This document shows, piece by piece, positions 1 through 7,486 of a DNA stretch of 34,925 nt; within the stretch, counting starts at the first letter, position 1, and each line of letters starts with the position of its first letter. The notes beneath the pieces were generated by a model. The model had not been told where the DNA came from. It did not search any database and worked only from the letters and a program-made list of their open reading frames with translations. Source of the stretch: CAZKFG01 sp964551985 (lineage in GTDB: Bacteria > Bacillota > Negativicutes > Acidaminococcales > JAISLQ01); contig CAZKFG010000017.1 in NCBI GenBank assembly GCA_964551985.1, positions 1 to 34,925 of the forward strand. Direction: 5' to 3'. The translations under genes were made by a program, and so were the position numbers.

Positions 1-387
1 TCTATCAGATTTATCACGATACAATTTTACCCAAACTGTTTGTCCTATCTGCACTCTGCCACGCATTTGGCTAAAAGGTAAAAATACTCCGCGCTCACCG
101 CCTAAATCAACAAAACCACCGTTTTTTGTCATGCTCATTATAGGGAATAAGCCTATCTCGCCTTCTTTGATTTTGAAAAATCGCATACTGGCCGCGAGGC
201 GTTTTTTAGGATCCATATATAAATATACTTTTACATTATCACCTACAGCTACATCTTTTGTCTGTTGGGCTTTGTGCAAAAGTATATCGTCGGAAGTGTT
301 TCCTGTTTGGGCATCTAAAAATACACCAAGCTCACTTTGCCTTACAGCTTTTAATGTATATTCGTTGCCGGGCATTAATTTTTGCAT
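1..387 (-). CDS. cvfB: CvfB/YitL-type S1-domain RNA-binding protein, N-terminal part only
   Basis: The reading frame starts at an ATG at 387 and stays open for 129 codons to the window edge, so the C-terminal part is missing. An SD-like AGGAG lies just upstream. The visible part resembles the first two S1-like OB folds of the CvfB family: an opening GNEYTLKAVRQSELGVFLD, then GDNVKVYLYMDPKKRLAAS around residues 48-66, then a second repeat with GLFPIMSMTKNGGFVDLG and a GVFLPFSQM segment around residues 80-108. Family members bind RNA and have been linked to virulence-factor regulation in staphylococci; the role here is inferred. It is the last visible gene of the nadD-yqeK-LCP-rsfS run, 13 bases after rsfS. 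The fold assignment is fairly secure, the gene name less so. Confidence 0.75.
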   Translation of the reverse strand, partial: MQKLMPGNEYTLKAVRQSELGVFLDAQTGNTSDDILLHKAQQTKDVAVGDNVKVYLYMDPKKRLAASMRFFKIKEGEIGLFPIMSMTKNGGFVDLGGERGVFLPFSQMRGRVQIGQTVWVKLYRDKSDR

Positions 388-400
388 AAATTATCTCCTG

Positions 401-739
401 TTAAACAGAAGGGGCATCACCCCATAGTTGCTCTATGTTATAAAAGCTTCTGTCATCTTTTTGGAATATGTGGGCAACGACATCACCATAATCAAGCAGT
501 ATCCAATTGGCGTTTCTATAACCTTCTTGACGTAATGGTTTTAAATCTTGTTTTTCCAGCTGTTCAACAATATTATCTGCTATTGCCTGTGCTTGAACAG
601 CACTTTGAGCACTGCAAATAACAAAATAATCCGCTATTGAGGATATGTCTTTTATCTCTAAAGTCAAAACATCTTGGGCCTTTTTATCTTGAGCAGCCAT
701 GCTCATTTGTTTGGCAATCTCATAATTATTTAAAGTCAC
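401..739 (-). CDS. rsfS: Ribosomal silencing factor RsfS (Iojap family)
   Basis: A 112-residue protein of normal length for RsfS, which binds L14 on the 50S subunit and blocks subunit joining when nutrients are short. Family features visible are the early helix with AAQDKKAQDVLTLEI, the core strand SSIADYFVICSA (residues 33-44), and the conserved WILLDYGDVVAHIF segment near residues 79-92 followed by YNIEQLWGDA. The start is a GTG at 739, with GGAG 11 bases upstream, a longish spacing. Family alignment at the N-terminus supports it over the internal ATG. It lies 22 bases after the LCP gene, in the usual nadD-yqeK-LCP-rsfS order. Confidence 0.93.
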   Translation of the reverse strand: MTLNNYEIAKQMSMAAQDKKAQDVLTLEIKDISSIADYFVICSAQSAVQAQAIADNIVEQLEKQDLKPLRQEGYRNANWILLDYGDVVAHIFQKDDRSFYNIEQLWGDAPSV

Positions 740-761
740 GTTATTTTAAGCTCCTTTATTT

Positions 762-1730
762 TTATTTTAAGTGATATATTCCAAGCCTATCTAAAGTTGT
801 TCTTATTTCGTCAGGCTGTGTTTGCCAATAGCTAACATCTTGTATCGTCGCAAAATCACCTGGCAACATTTCAAAAGTAATTGATTGTCTATCATATGAT
901 CTAAACGCCATAATCATCTTTATTGCTTGTGGCATCTCCACATCAGTTTGTATCATCTGCTGAGCTACAGTCTTTAAGTATGGAAGTTTAGTCAAACCAT
1001 TTAAACTAAATAGCTGTTCTGAAAAAGCTTTTAAAAACTTTTGTTGACGCAATACCCTGCCAATATCGCCAAGTTCATCACTTCGATATCTGATATACTT
1101 TAAAGCCTGTTCGCCAGTTAATTTTTGATAACCTTTTTTAATATGAATAATCAGATTTTGATATGGATCTTCGTAGTTCATATCATTTTCCACATATATA
1201 CCAATACCACCTAATATGTCTATTATTTGCATAAATGACTGCGCATCTAGTGCTACGAAGTTGTGTATAGGAATATTTAAAAAATTAGCCATCGTTTGCT
1301 TAACTAATAGTTCTCCACCATAAAAATAAGCATGATTTATTTTATCCATAGCTTCTCTTTGTGGTATTTTTACTATTGTATCTCTCGGGATTGATATTGC
1401 AGATACTTTTTTATCTTTGGTATCAAAGCTAATTAGCAAAAGTGCATCTGTACGTTTGGCTTCTCTTAGCCCTTCTTTATCTGCACCGTCTAGACCAAAA
1501 ATGAGTAGATTTATATTTTTGTTTATCAAGTTTTCATCATAGTTTTTCCCGTGCGGTAGTGTTGTCTTTGTTATTTCCCTTGGTGTAAAAAATAGATAAC
1601 TTATAAGCTGATAAGTTTTTACAATGCCAAAAATCAATAAAGCAAAAATTGTTATAAGTACAATCAGCCTTCTCCAGCGCAATTTTCTTTTTATTCTTTT
1701 TCGCCCATAACCAGGCATATTTTGTTGCAT
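762..1730 (-). CDS. LytR-CpsA-Psr (LCP) family cell-envelope phosphotransferase
   Basis: A 322-residue membrane-anchored LCP protein. The N-terminus is strongly basic (GYGRKRIKRKLRWRR) and runs into one transmembrane helix at about residues 22-42, giving an extracytoplasmic catalytic domain. LCP signatures are present: RTDALLLISFD, then SAISIPRDTIVKIP, a central NHAYFYGGE segment, DILGGIGIYVENDMNYED, and LTGEQALKYIRYRSDELGDIGRVLRQQ, whose arginines bind the polyprenyl pyrophosphate head group in the family. LCP enzymes transfer lipid-linked glycopolymers to peptidoglycan or other acceptors; the polymer here is unknown. The ATG follows the yqeK stop directly, with AAGGTG upstream. In this gene order it commonly lies between yqeK and rsfS. 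Confidence 0.92.
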   Translation of the reverse strand: MQQNMPGYGRKRIKRKLRWRRLIVLITIFALLIFGIVKTYQLISYLFFTPREITKTTLPHGKNYDENLINKNINLLIFGLDGADKEGLREAKRTDALLLISFDTKDKKVSAISIPRDTIVKIPQREAMDKINHAYFYGGELLVKQTMANFLNIPIHNFVALDAQSFMQIIDILGGIGIYVENDMNYEDPYQNLIIHIKKGYQKLTGEQALKYIRYRSDELGDIGRVLRQQKFLKAFSEQLFSLNGLTKLPYLKTVAQQMIQTDVEMPQAIKMIMAFRSYDRQSITFEMLPGDFATIQDVSYWQTQPDEIRTTLDRLGIYHLK

Positions 1731-2306
1731 TTACTCACTCACCTTGTGTTTAGCTATTATATCATTTAAACACTCTATACAGTTCGGATGAATATATAAC
1801 TTATTCTTCAAAAGATGATTTATTGTATCTTTTAGCGCTTTTAGCATTGCTTGATACAGATTTTTTCTGGCTAGTTTTCTTAAACTCACAACCCCTTTTT
1901 GCACCCTCAGTGGCTCAATAAGATCTGCTAGAAAAATAACCATATCAAAATCTGTCATATTAGCTTTACCTGTAGTATGGCTCTCTATAGCAGATAATAT
2001 TTGTTTATCTGTTATCTTATATTTTTCTTTGGCAACAATCTTACCTACTTTGCAGTGCAATAAGACAGGTTGCTTTTTTTCTATATCACTAACTTTTATA
2101 CCCATTTTTTTTGCTACGTCTGCAACTTCTTTATTAGAATACTCTCGTCCGCAATCATGTAACAGTGCTGCAATTTTAGCTTTTTTCTTATCGACATTAT
2201 AAATTACAGCTAGTTTTTCGGCCTCGTGCATTACATTTATGCTGTGTTTATATCTGTTTTCAGGCAAAGATCTTTTTAGCAAATCATCCAATTGTTCTAA
2301 ATTCAT
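1731..2306 (-). CDS. yqeK: YqeK-type HD-domain bis(5'-nucleosyl)-tetraphosphatase
   Basis: A 191-residue HD-domain hydrolase. The metal ligands of the family can be placed: H21, the H50-D51 pair in ALLHDCGRE, H84 in LLHCKVG, H110 in IESHTTG, and D128 in FLADLIEP. The closing FLADLIEPLR segment is typical of YqeK. Characterised YqeK proteins hydrolyse diadenosine tetraphosphate symmetrically to two ADP. The gene overlaps nadD by four bases (ATGA), so translation is probably coupled, and a link with dinucleotide metabolism suits that neighbour. No truncation or odd residues are seen. Confidence 0.92.
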   Translation of the reverse strand: MNLEQLDDLLKRSLPENRYKHSINVMHEAEKLAVIYNVDKKKAKIAALLHDCGREYSNKEVADVAKKMGIKVSDIEKKQPVLLHCKVGKIVAKEKYKITDKQILSAIESHTTGKANMTDFDMVIFLADLIEPLRVQKGVVSLRKLARKNLYQAMLKALKDTINHLLKNKLYIHPNCIECLNDIIAKHKVSE

Positions 2307-2926
2307 TTTCCCTCACGCTTGCAGGTGTACAGACCTTCTTTTTTTATGTACAGTTCTACACTCGCAGGCACAATATATTTAAAAGAGCGACCTTCTTTTA
2401 CCCTTTGTCTTATATCAGTCGATGATATTTCAAGCTCTGGAGTATTAATATGATATATTTTGCTCTCACATTCTTTGCCAAAAAATTCGATTATTTTACC
2501 TAACTTAAATTCAAAACCTGGCCTTGTAGCCGCCACGAAAGAACAGTATTGCAAAAGATCATGCGCCTTTTCCCATAAAGGAATTTCTCCTACTGCATCA
2601 GTACCGACAATAAAATAAAATTCCGCATCTTTATATTTATTGTTTAGAACCTTTAAAGTATCTATTGTGTAGCTTAATCCTTGTCTTTTAACCTCGATAT
2701 CCAAAACATTAAAGTTTGGATTATCGCTTGTAGCCAAAAGAGTCATAGAATACCTATTTTGAGCTGTTGCCATGCAAGGCGTATTTTTATGTGGTGGTTG
2801 TCCTGTTGGGATAAAAAAAACCTTCTCAAGATTAAGCGAATGCATAACAAAATCTGCTGTAACCAAATGCCCTATGTGTATTGGGTCGAAAGTTCCACCC
2901 AAAATTCCTATTCGCTGTTTTTTCAT
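2303..2926 (-). CDS. nadD: Nicotinate-nucleotide adenylyltransferase NadD
   Basis: A 207-residue nucleotidyltransferase that adenylates nicotinate mononucleotide to deamido-NAD in NAD synthesis. It opens with GILGGTFDPIHIGHL, where H17 and H20 form the HxGH motif. Further family segments are FIPTGQPPHK, a central FYFIVGTDA, and the C-terminal ISSTDIRQRVKEG (ISSTxIR motif). Length is normal. It is the first gene of the nadD-yqeK-LCP-rsfS-cvfB run and has its own probable promoter upstream (2963-2991), separating it from the exporter operon before it. It overlaps yqeK by four bases. Confidence 0.95.
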   Translation of the reverse strand: MKKQRIGILGGTFDPIHIGHLVTADFVMHSLNLEKVFFIPTGQPPHKNTPCMATAQNRYSMTLLATSDNPNFNVLDIEVKRQGLSYTIDTLKVLNNKYKDAEFYFIVGTDAVGEIPLWEKAHDLLQYCSFVAATRPGFEFKLGKIIEFFGKECESKIYHINTPELEISSTDIRQRVKEGRSFKYIVPASVELYIKKEGLYTCKREGK

Positions 2927-2962
2927 TACATTATCCCCACATTATTATTTATATTGATAGTT

Positions 2963-2991
2963 ATTATATCAATTTGTTTAACTAAACACAA
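2963..2991 (-). promoter_or_regulatory. Probable extended -10 promoter of the nadD operon
   Basis: On the minus strand TGATATAAT (2963-2971) is a perfect extended -10 element. A weak -35 hexamer TTGTGT (2986-2991) sits 17 bases upstream, within the end of the small exporter-linked gene. A 7-base inverted repeat ATTGATA/TATCAAT overlaps the -10 box. Transcription would start about 30 bases before the nadD ATG. Confidence 0.55.
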
Positions 2992-3133
2992 CAACAATAT
3001 AAGTAATCAGAAGCAGTCCGCCGACAATGGTTAAAAGCCCAAAGCTATAATCTTTTATATCCCACAAAGTTTTTGGCTGTTTAAGATATACTTTAAATGC
3101 TTGCCAAACATCTTTAATAGGTGTTTTATTCAT
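2978..3133 (-). CDS. Small single-helix membrane protein coupled to the ABC permease (51 aa, unknown)
   Basis: A 51-codon frame with an ATG at 3133 whose start overlaps the permease stop by eight bases (ATGAATAA), a layout typical of translational coupling. I do not recognise the family. The first about 30 residues are polar and basic-rich with several aromatics (DVWQAFKVYLKQPKTLWD), possibly an amphipathic segment at the membrane surface. Residues 32-50 (GLLTIVGGLLLITYIVVVF) form one hydrophobic helix ending in a single serine. It could be an accessory or regulatory subunit of the exporter. Against it: it is short, has no clear SD of its own, and could be chance. The clean membrane-protein composition and the coupling make it more likely than not to be real. 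Confidence 0.6.
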   Translation of the reverse strand: MNKTPIKDVWQAFKVYLKQPKTLWDIKDYSFGLLTIVGGLLLITYIVVVFS

Positions 3134-4340
3134 ATCTTAAAGCCTCAATTGGATCAAGTAACGCCGCTTTTCTAGCTGGATATAAGCCAAAAAACATACC
3201 GATTGCCACAGAAAAACCAAACGATACTACAACAGATAAAAAGGATATTACCGTATCCCATCCTGATACGTAAGATAGTATATAAGATGCCGCGACACCT
3301 AAACAAATTCCCAAAAAGCCACCAACTATCCCGATAACAACAGACTCAATTAAAAACTGCATTAAAATATCTTTATACTTTGCCCCTAGTGCCTTTCGTA
3401 TTCCAATCTCTCGCGTTCTCTCTGTTACAGATACCAGCATAATATTCATTATCCCAATACCACCGACAAGAAGGCTAATTGCTGCAATAAAGCCAAGCAA
3501 AATGGTTATCGTCTCCACTGAAGATGTCGCCGCCTCCATAACAGCAGAGAGATTTCTTATAGAAAAATCATTCTCTTCGCCTGGTTTTCGTTTGTGCCTT
3601 GTCCGTAAAAGCTGTGTTGTATCTTCTTGGACTTGATCTATACTATCTTCAGTACTAGCTTGTATACTTATTCTTTGTACATAATCAATCCCCATCATCC
3701 TTTGTTGAGCCGTTGTCAGCGGAATGAAAATTACATCATCTTGATCTTGACCACCTGAAGATTGACCCTTGCTATCCAAAACACCGACAACAGTAAATGG
3801 TGATTTATTTATTCTTATAACCTGACCTATTGGTTGCATATCATAAAACAAATTATCTGCAACAGTTTTACCGATAACAGCAACTCTAGATCGTGTATTA
3901 AGATCGCGATCAGTAAAAAAGTTACCATTAAAAAGTGACATCGTTCTTGCTTGCAAAATATCTGGTGTAGTGCCTTCAACATTTGTTGTCCAATTTTGAT
4001 TTCCGTAAACTATTTGATAAGAACGCGAAACTGACGGTGCTATTGCTGAAATATTTTGCACGCTTTTTTTGACAGCCAGTGCATCTTCATAGGTAAGATT
4101 AGAACCAGAACCATAAGATAATCTAGCACCTGTCGCAGTTCTACCGCCAGGTAAAACTATAAGTAAATTGCTACCTAAACTAGCAATAGAGCTACGCACT
4201 TTTTCTTTTACACCCATACCCAAAGATACCATAGCTATAACAGCAGCAACACCTATTATAATGCCAAGCATTGTTAAAACTGCTCTTAATTTATTTGCCT
4301 TTAATCCGTCTAAGGCAATTAGCATACTCTCTAAAAGCAC
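3126..4340 (-). CDS. MacB/FtsX-type ABC transporter permease
   Basis: About 404 residues from the GTG at 4340. That start lies one base after the ATPase stop and 7 bases after AGAAGG; a TTG at 4367 is possible but less well placed. The protein has the MacB layout. First comes a transmembrane helix in GLKANKLRAVLTMLGIIIGV, then a long extracytoplasmic domain (about residues 50-270), then three helices in the FtsX domain that includes GGIGIMNIMLVSVTERTREI and IGIRKALGAK. It ends with FFGLYPARKAALLDPIEALR, the family's usual C-terminus. MacB-type permeases work mechanically with a periplasmic adaptor and, in diderms, an outer-membrane channel. No TolC-like gene is nearby. Substrate cannot be told from sequence. 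Confidence 0.92.
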   Translation of the reverse strand: MLLESMLIALDGLKANKLRAVLTMLGIIIGVAAVIAMVSLGMGVKEKVRSSIASLGSNLLIVLPGGRTATGARLSYGSGSNLTYEDALAVKKSVQNISAIAPSVSRSYQIVYGNQNWTTNVEGTTPDILQARTMSLFNGNFFTDRDLNTRSRVAVIGKTVADNLFYDMQPIGQVIRINKSPFTVVGVLDSKGQSSGGQDQDDVIFIPLTTAQQRMMGIDYVQRISIQASTEDSIDQVQEDTTQLLRTRHKRKPGEENDFSIRNLSAVMEAATSSVETITILLGFIAAISLLVGGIGIMNIMLVSVTERTREIGIRKALGAKYKDILMQFLIESVVIGIVGGFLGICLGVAASYILSYVSGWDTVISFLSVVVSFGFSVAIGMFFGLYPARKAALLDPIEALRYE

Positions 4341-4341
4341 T

Positions 4342-5025
4342 CTAACACCTTCTTTCGTCGTTGACAATCAAGCCATCACGAACAAAAACTGTTCTTTTTG
4401 CTTGCTCGGCAATTTCAGGTTCATGCGTTACCAAAATTATCGTTCTGCCTTCGTTGTTTAAATCTTTAAACATTTGCATAATATCATTGCCTGATTTAGT
4501 GTCAAGATTGCCTGTAGGTTCGTCTGCCATAATAATAGAAGGATTGTTTACCAAAGATCTGGCTATCGCCACTCTTTGTCTTTGCCCACCAGACAATTCG
4601 TTCGGTCTGTGATCAACCCTATCACCAAGCCCGACTCTCTCTAATGCCTTTTGCGCAAGCTGCAAACGCTCATTTTCTTTGGAACCTGCATAAACCATAG
4701 GTAATGCCACATTATGAAGTGCTGTCATTCTAGGGAGCAAATTAAAGCTTTGAAAAACAAAGCCTATTTTTTTATTGCGAGTCTCAGCAAGTTCGTCATC
4801 AGTGTACTCGCTAACTTCTTTCCCATCTAGCATATAAGAACCACTTGTTGGTCTATCAAGACAACCTAAAATATTCATCAAAGTAGACTTACCAGAACCA
4901 GATGGGCCCATTATTGCAACAAATTCTCCTTTTTCCACAACAAAGCTCACACCATCTAAAGCATTTACTACATTACCGCCCATATTATATATTTTATAAA
5001 CATCTGTAATCTTAATTACCGGCAT
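4342..5025 (-). CDS. MacB/LolD-type ABC transporter ATP-binding protein
   Basis: A 227-residue ATPase with a complete motif set: Walker A GPSGSGKST (residues 40-48), Q-loop FQSFN (Q92), signature LSGGQRQRVAIAR (from 144), Walker B IIMADEPTGNLD (from 164), and the H-switch in VTHEPEIA (H201). Length and sequence fit the LolD/MacB/FtsE class that pairs with FtsX-fold permeases. It lies five bases after the adaptor gene and directly before the permease start, so the three form one transcription unit. The ending RDGLIVNDERRC is usual for the class. Confidence 0.96.
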   Translation of the reverse strand: MPVIKITDVYKIYNMGGNVVNALDGVSFVVEKGEFVAIMGPSGSGKSTLMNILGCLDRPTSGSYMLDGKEVSEYTDDELAETRNKKIGFVFQSFNLLPRMTALHNVALPMVYAGSKENERLQLAQKALERVGLGDRVDHRPNELSGGQRQRVAIARSLVNNPSIIMADEPTGNLDTKSGNDIMQMFKDLNNEGRTIILVTHEPEIAEQAKRTVFVRDGLIVNDERRC

Positions 5026-5030
5026 AACTA

Positions 5031-6128
5031 TTACCTCATTACCCTACCTGGACCACCGGTCGTGGCTCCAGGCATACCGGAAGATGCTTGTTTAGCGGTA
5101 TTATTTATAGACTGTGCTTTTAAAACAACTTCATCTCCTTGCTCAAGACCACTTTTTATTTCAAGCTTATCATCGCCACGAAGCCCTAAAGCTACTTTCA
5201 ATTGCTCTGTTTGTCCATCAGGTAACAATTTATAAACAAAATGTCCTTGCTTTGTTTCTCTAACCGCCGACAGCGGTAAAACTTTTACACCTTTTGCTTG
5301 AGCGACTTTGATTGTAGCACGTGATGTCATAGTTGGAAACAGTAAATTGTTGCTATCTAAAACATCTACATAAACTTTATAATAAACAACGTTATTTGTT
5401 ATTTCGCCTTTATGCGAAATCAAACTTACTTTTCCGTGAAATGTTTTGTCAGGATAAGCATCCACCGTAAAATCTACATCTTGATTTAATTTTACTTGCC
5501 CAATGTCCGTCTCATCAACCAAGGTTTCACTTTGCATTATCGACATATCAGCAATAGTCATAAGTACCATAGGAGTTGAAATACCAGGCGCTACAGTTTG
5601 ACCGGCCGGAGTTGGTTTTCCTATCACAAGACCTGTAACAGGTGCTTTAATTACTGTATCTGCTAAGTTCGAAACAGCTGTGTCATATGCTGCTTTAGCT
5701 ACTAAATAGTCTTTTTGCGCAACATCAAGTTCTTGATTTGCTATTGCACCTTGCCTAAATAATGTTTGCATCCTAGAATAAGTTATTGAGGCGTTATTCA
5801 AATTTGCCTCTGTTCTAGCAAGTTCACTTTTATATTGTTTGTCATCTAAAACAAATAAAGTGTCGCCTTGCTTTACCCAATCATTTTCATTTACAAGCAC
5901 TTGTACTATAAGTCCTGTAATTTTCGAGCTCACATCAACGCTATTGAGCGGTTTTACCGTTCCTGTCGCTGAAATAGTAGTTCTAATATTGCCAAGCTCT
6001 ACTTTTACCGTCTGCGGTTTTGTTTTATCATCTTGTGATTTTTGATAATAACTATAGGCAAAATACCCAATAGCTGCTAACAAAACTATTATTACAACTA
6101 CTTTTATCATGGTAGCTTTTTTTTTCAT
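5031..6128 (-). CDS. HlyD/MacA-type efflux adaptor (membrane fusion protein)
   Basis: About 365 residues from the ATG at 6128, chosen because GGAGC lies 8 bases upstream. A longer frame would begin at or before the promoter. An N-terminal helix at about residues 9-26 (VVVIIVLLAAIGYFAYSYY) anchors it. Then come a lipoyl half-motif (SATGTVKPLNSVDVSSKITG, then VLVNENDWVKQGDTLFVLD), an alpha-hairpin with coiled-coil character (about residues 80-150), and the second lipoyl half starting at TVIKAPVTGLV. Beta-barrel and membrane-proximal domains follow. The tail is rich in Gly, Pro and Ser (ASSGMPGATTGGPGRVMR). Adaptors bridge a MacB permease to an outer channel or, in Gram-positive relatives, act at the membrane face. 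Confidence 0.93.
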   Translation of the reverse strand: MKKKATMIKVVVIIVLLAAIGYFAYSYYQKSQDDKTKPQTVKVELGNIRTTISATGTVKPLNSVDVSSKITGLIVQVLVNENDWVKQGDTLFVLDDKQYKSELARTEANLNNASITYSRMQTLFRQGAIANQELDVAQKDYLVAKAAYDTAVSNLADTVIKAPVTGLVIGKPTPAGQTVAPGISTPMVLMTIADMSIMQSETLVDETDIGQVKLNQDVDFTVDAYPDKTFHGKVSLISHKGEITNNVVYYKVYVDVLDSNNLLFPTMTSRATIKVAQAKGVKVLPLSAVRETKQGHFVYKLLPDGQTEQLKVALGLRGDDKLEIKSGLEQGDEVVLKAQSINNTAKQASSGMPGATTGGPGRVMR

Positions 6129-6162
6129 AATAACGAGCTCCTTTATTGTATTGCTATTTATA

Positions 6163-6191
6163 ATTGTAAATATACAAAAACAATTGGTCAA
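6163..6191 (-). promoter_or_regulatory. Promoter of the exporter operon
   Basis: On the minus strand TTGACC (6186-6191) and TACAAT (6163-6168) are separated by exactly 17 bases, a near-consensus sigma-A-type promoter. The start site would fall near 6156, leaving a leader of about 28 bases with the SD of the adaptor gene. Confidence 0.75.
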
Positions 6192-6210
6192 GGCTTGTTC
6201 TGTGAACTAA

Positions 6211-6230
6211 TTGTAAACAATTGTAAACAA
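6211..6230. repeat. Tandem repeat of a 10-base near-palindrome, operator-like
   Basis: TTGTAAACAA occurs twice head to tail without a gap. Each unit is a TTGT/ACAA inverted repeat, and the junction makes ACAATTGT. It lies between the end of proA and the exporter promoter, about 55-74 bases upstream of the predicted start, a position more typical of an activator than of a repressor. It could be a regulator site for the exporter operon. No regulator gene is in the window. Confidence 0.5.
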
Positions 6231-6232
6231 TA

Positions 6233-7486
6233 TTAGCCCCTTATTTGTCCACTACCATTTACGATAAATTTAACACTTGTAAGCTCGACTAAGCCCATAG
6301 GTCCTCTGGCATGCATCTTTTGAGTACTAATACCAATCTCTGCCCCCAAGCCAAACTCAAAACCATCTGTAAATCTAGTTGAAGTATTGACATAAACTGC
6401 TGCTGCATCAACAGCCTTTTGGAACAGTTTTGCATGCTCGTAATCATTTGTTATAATCGCCTCAGAATGCTTACTACCATATTTAGCAATATGATTTAAA
6501 GCATCAGCTATATCATCAACAATTTTAATATTTACTTTTAAATCACCATACTCCGTGTGCCAATTTTCCTCTTGCGCTTTGACAATCCTACTGTCAAAAG
6601 TGCAAACGTCACTATCGGCAAAAATTTCAACATCCGCTTTGAAAAACTCTTCTATCATTCTAGGTAAAAATGCTCTGGCAACTTCTTTATGGACAAGAAG
6701 CGTTTCCATAGCATTGCAAACCGAAGGTCTAGACACTTTAGCATTATAAGCAATTTTTCTTGCCATATCAAAGTCAGCAGATTTATCTACAAAAACATGG
6801 CAAATCCCCACTCCTGTTTCAATAACAGGTACAGAGCTGTTTTGTACAACTTTTTTAATAAGTTCGGCACCGCCACGAGGAATAATAACATCAATATAAT
6901 CATTTAGTCTAAGCATAACATCAACAGCAACTCTATCTGTTGTAGAAATAAACTGAATACAATCAGCACTTAGACCTGCCTTTTCACAAGCACTGGATAA
7001 AATGCTACTTATAGCTTTATTAGAATTAAAAGCCTCTGACCCACCACGCAAAATGACTGCATTGCCAGATTTCAAACACAATCCTGCCGCATCGGCAGTA
7101 ACATTTGGTCTAGCTTCGTAAATAATTGCAATAACACCAAGCGGCACTCTTGTTTTACAAATTTCCAGTCCATTTTGTGCTTGATAACCGGCAATAACTT
7201 GTCCAACAGGATCTTGCAGCTGCGCTACTTGGCGAAGTCCGGTTGCCATATCCAAAATTCGTTCTTTAGTTAACAAAAGTCTATCTAAAAAAGATTTACG
7301 CATACCAGCTTTTCTCGCTGCATCCATATCTTTTTCATTTTCTTTTAAAATAAAATCCATTTCTTTCGTCAAACAATCGGCCATCGAAAGTAGCGCTTTA
7401 TTTTTGTCAAAAGTAGACGCTATCGCCAATTTTTGAGCAGCTAATTTGCTTTTTTGAGCAACTTGCAAAACTAGTTTTTCCGCCAT
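6233..7486 (-). CDS. proA: Gamma-glutamyl phosphate reductase ProA
   Basis: A 417-residue NADPH-dependent dehydrogenase of the aldehyde dehydrogenase fold. It reduces gamma-glutamyl phosphate to glutamate semialdehyde in proline synthesis. The catalytic cysteine is C257 in SRPSVCNAMETLLV. Other family segments are VPLGVIAIIYEARPNVT (residues 114-130), LKSGNAVILRGGSEA, IDVIIPRGG, and the C-terminal STRFTDGFEFGLGAEIGIST. The start codon overlaps the proB stop by one base (TAATG), so the two are translationally coupled. Length is normal. Confidence 0.97.
   Translation of the reverse strand: MAEKLVLQVAQKSKLAAQKLAIASTFDKNKALLSMADCLTKEMDFILKENEKDMDAARKAGMRKSFLDRLLLTKERILDMATGLRQVAQLQDPVGQVIAGYQAQNGLEICKTRVPLGVIAIIYEARPNVTADAAGLCLKSGNAVILRGGSEAFNSNKAISSILSSACEKAGLSADCIQFISTTDRVAVDVMLRLNDYIDVIIPRGGAELIKKVVQNSSVPVIETGVGICHVFVDKSADFDMARKIAYNAKVSRPSVCNAMETLLVHKEVARAFLPRMIEEFFKADVEIFADSDVCTFDSRIVKAQEENWHTEYGDLKVNIKIVDDIADALNHIAKYGSKHSEAIITNDYEHAKLFQKAVDAAAVYVNTSTRFTDGFEFGLGAEIGISTQKMHARGPMGLVELTSVKFIVNGSGQIRG

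Noticed and set aside
5031..6191. Longer adaptor start with 21 extra residues
   Set aside because: It would begin within the -35 box and lacks an SD, whereas the ATG at 6128 has one and gives a normal signal-anchor start.
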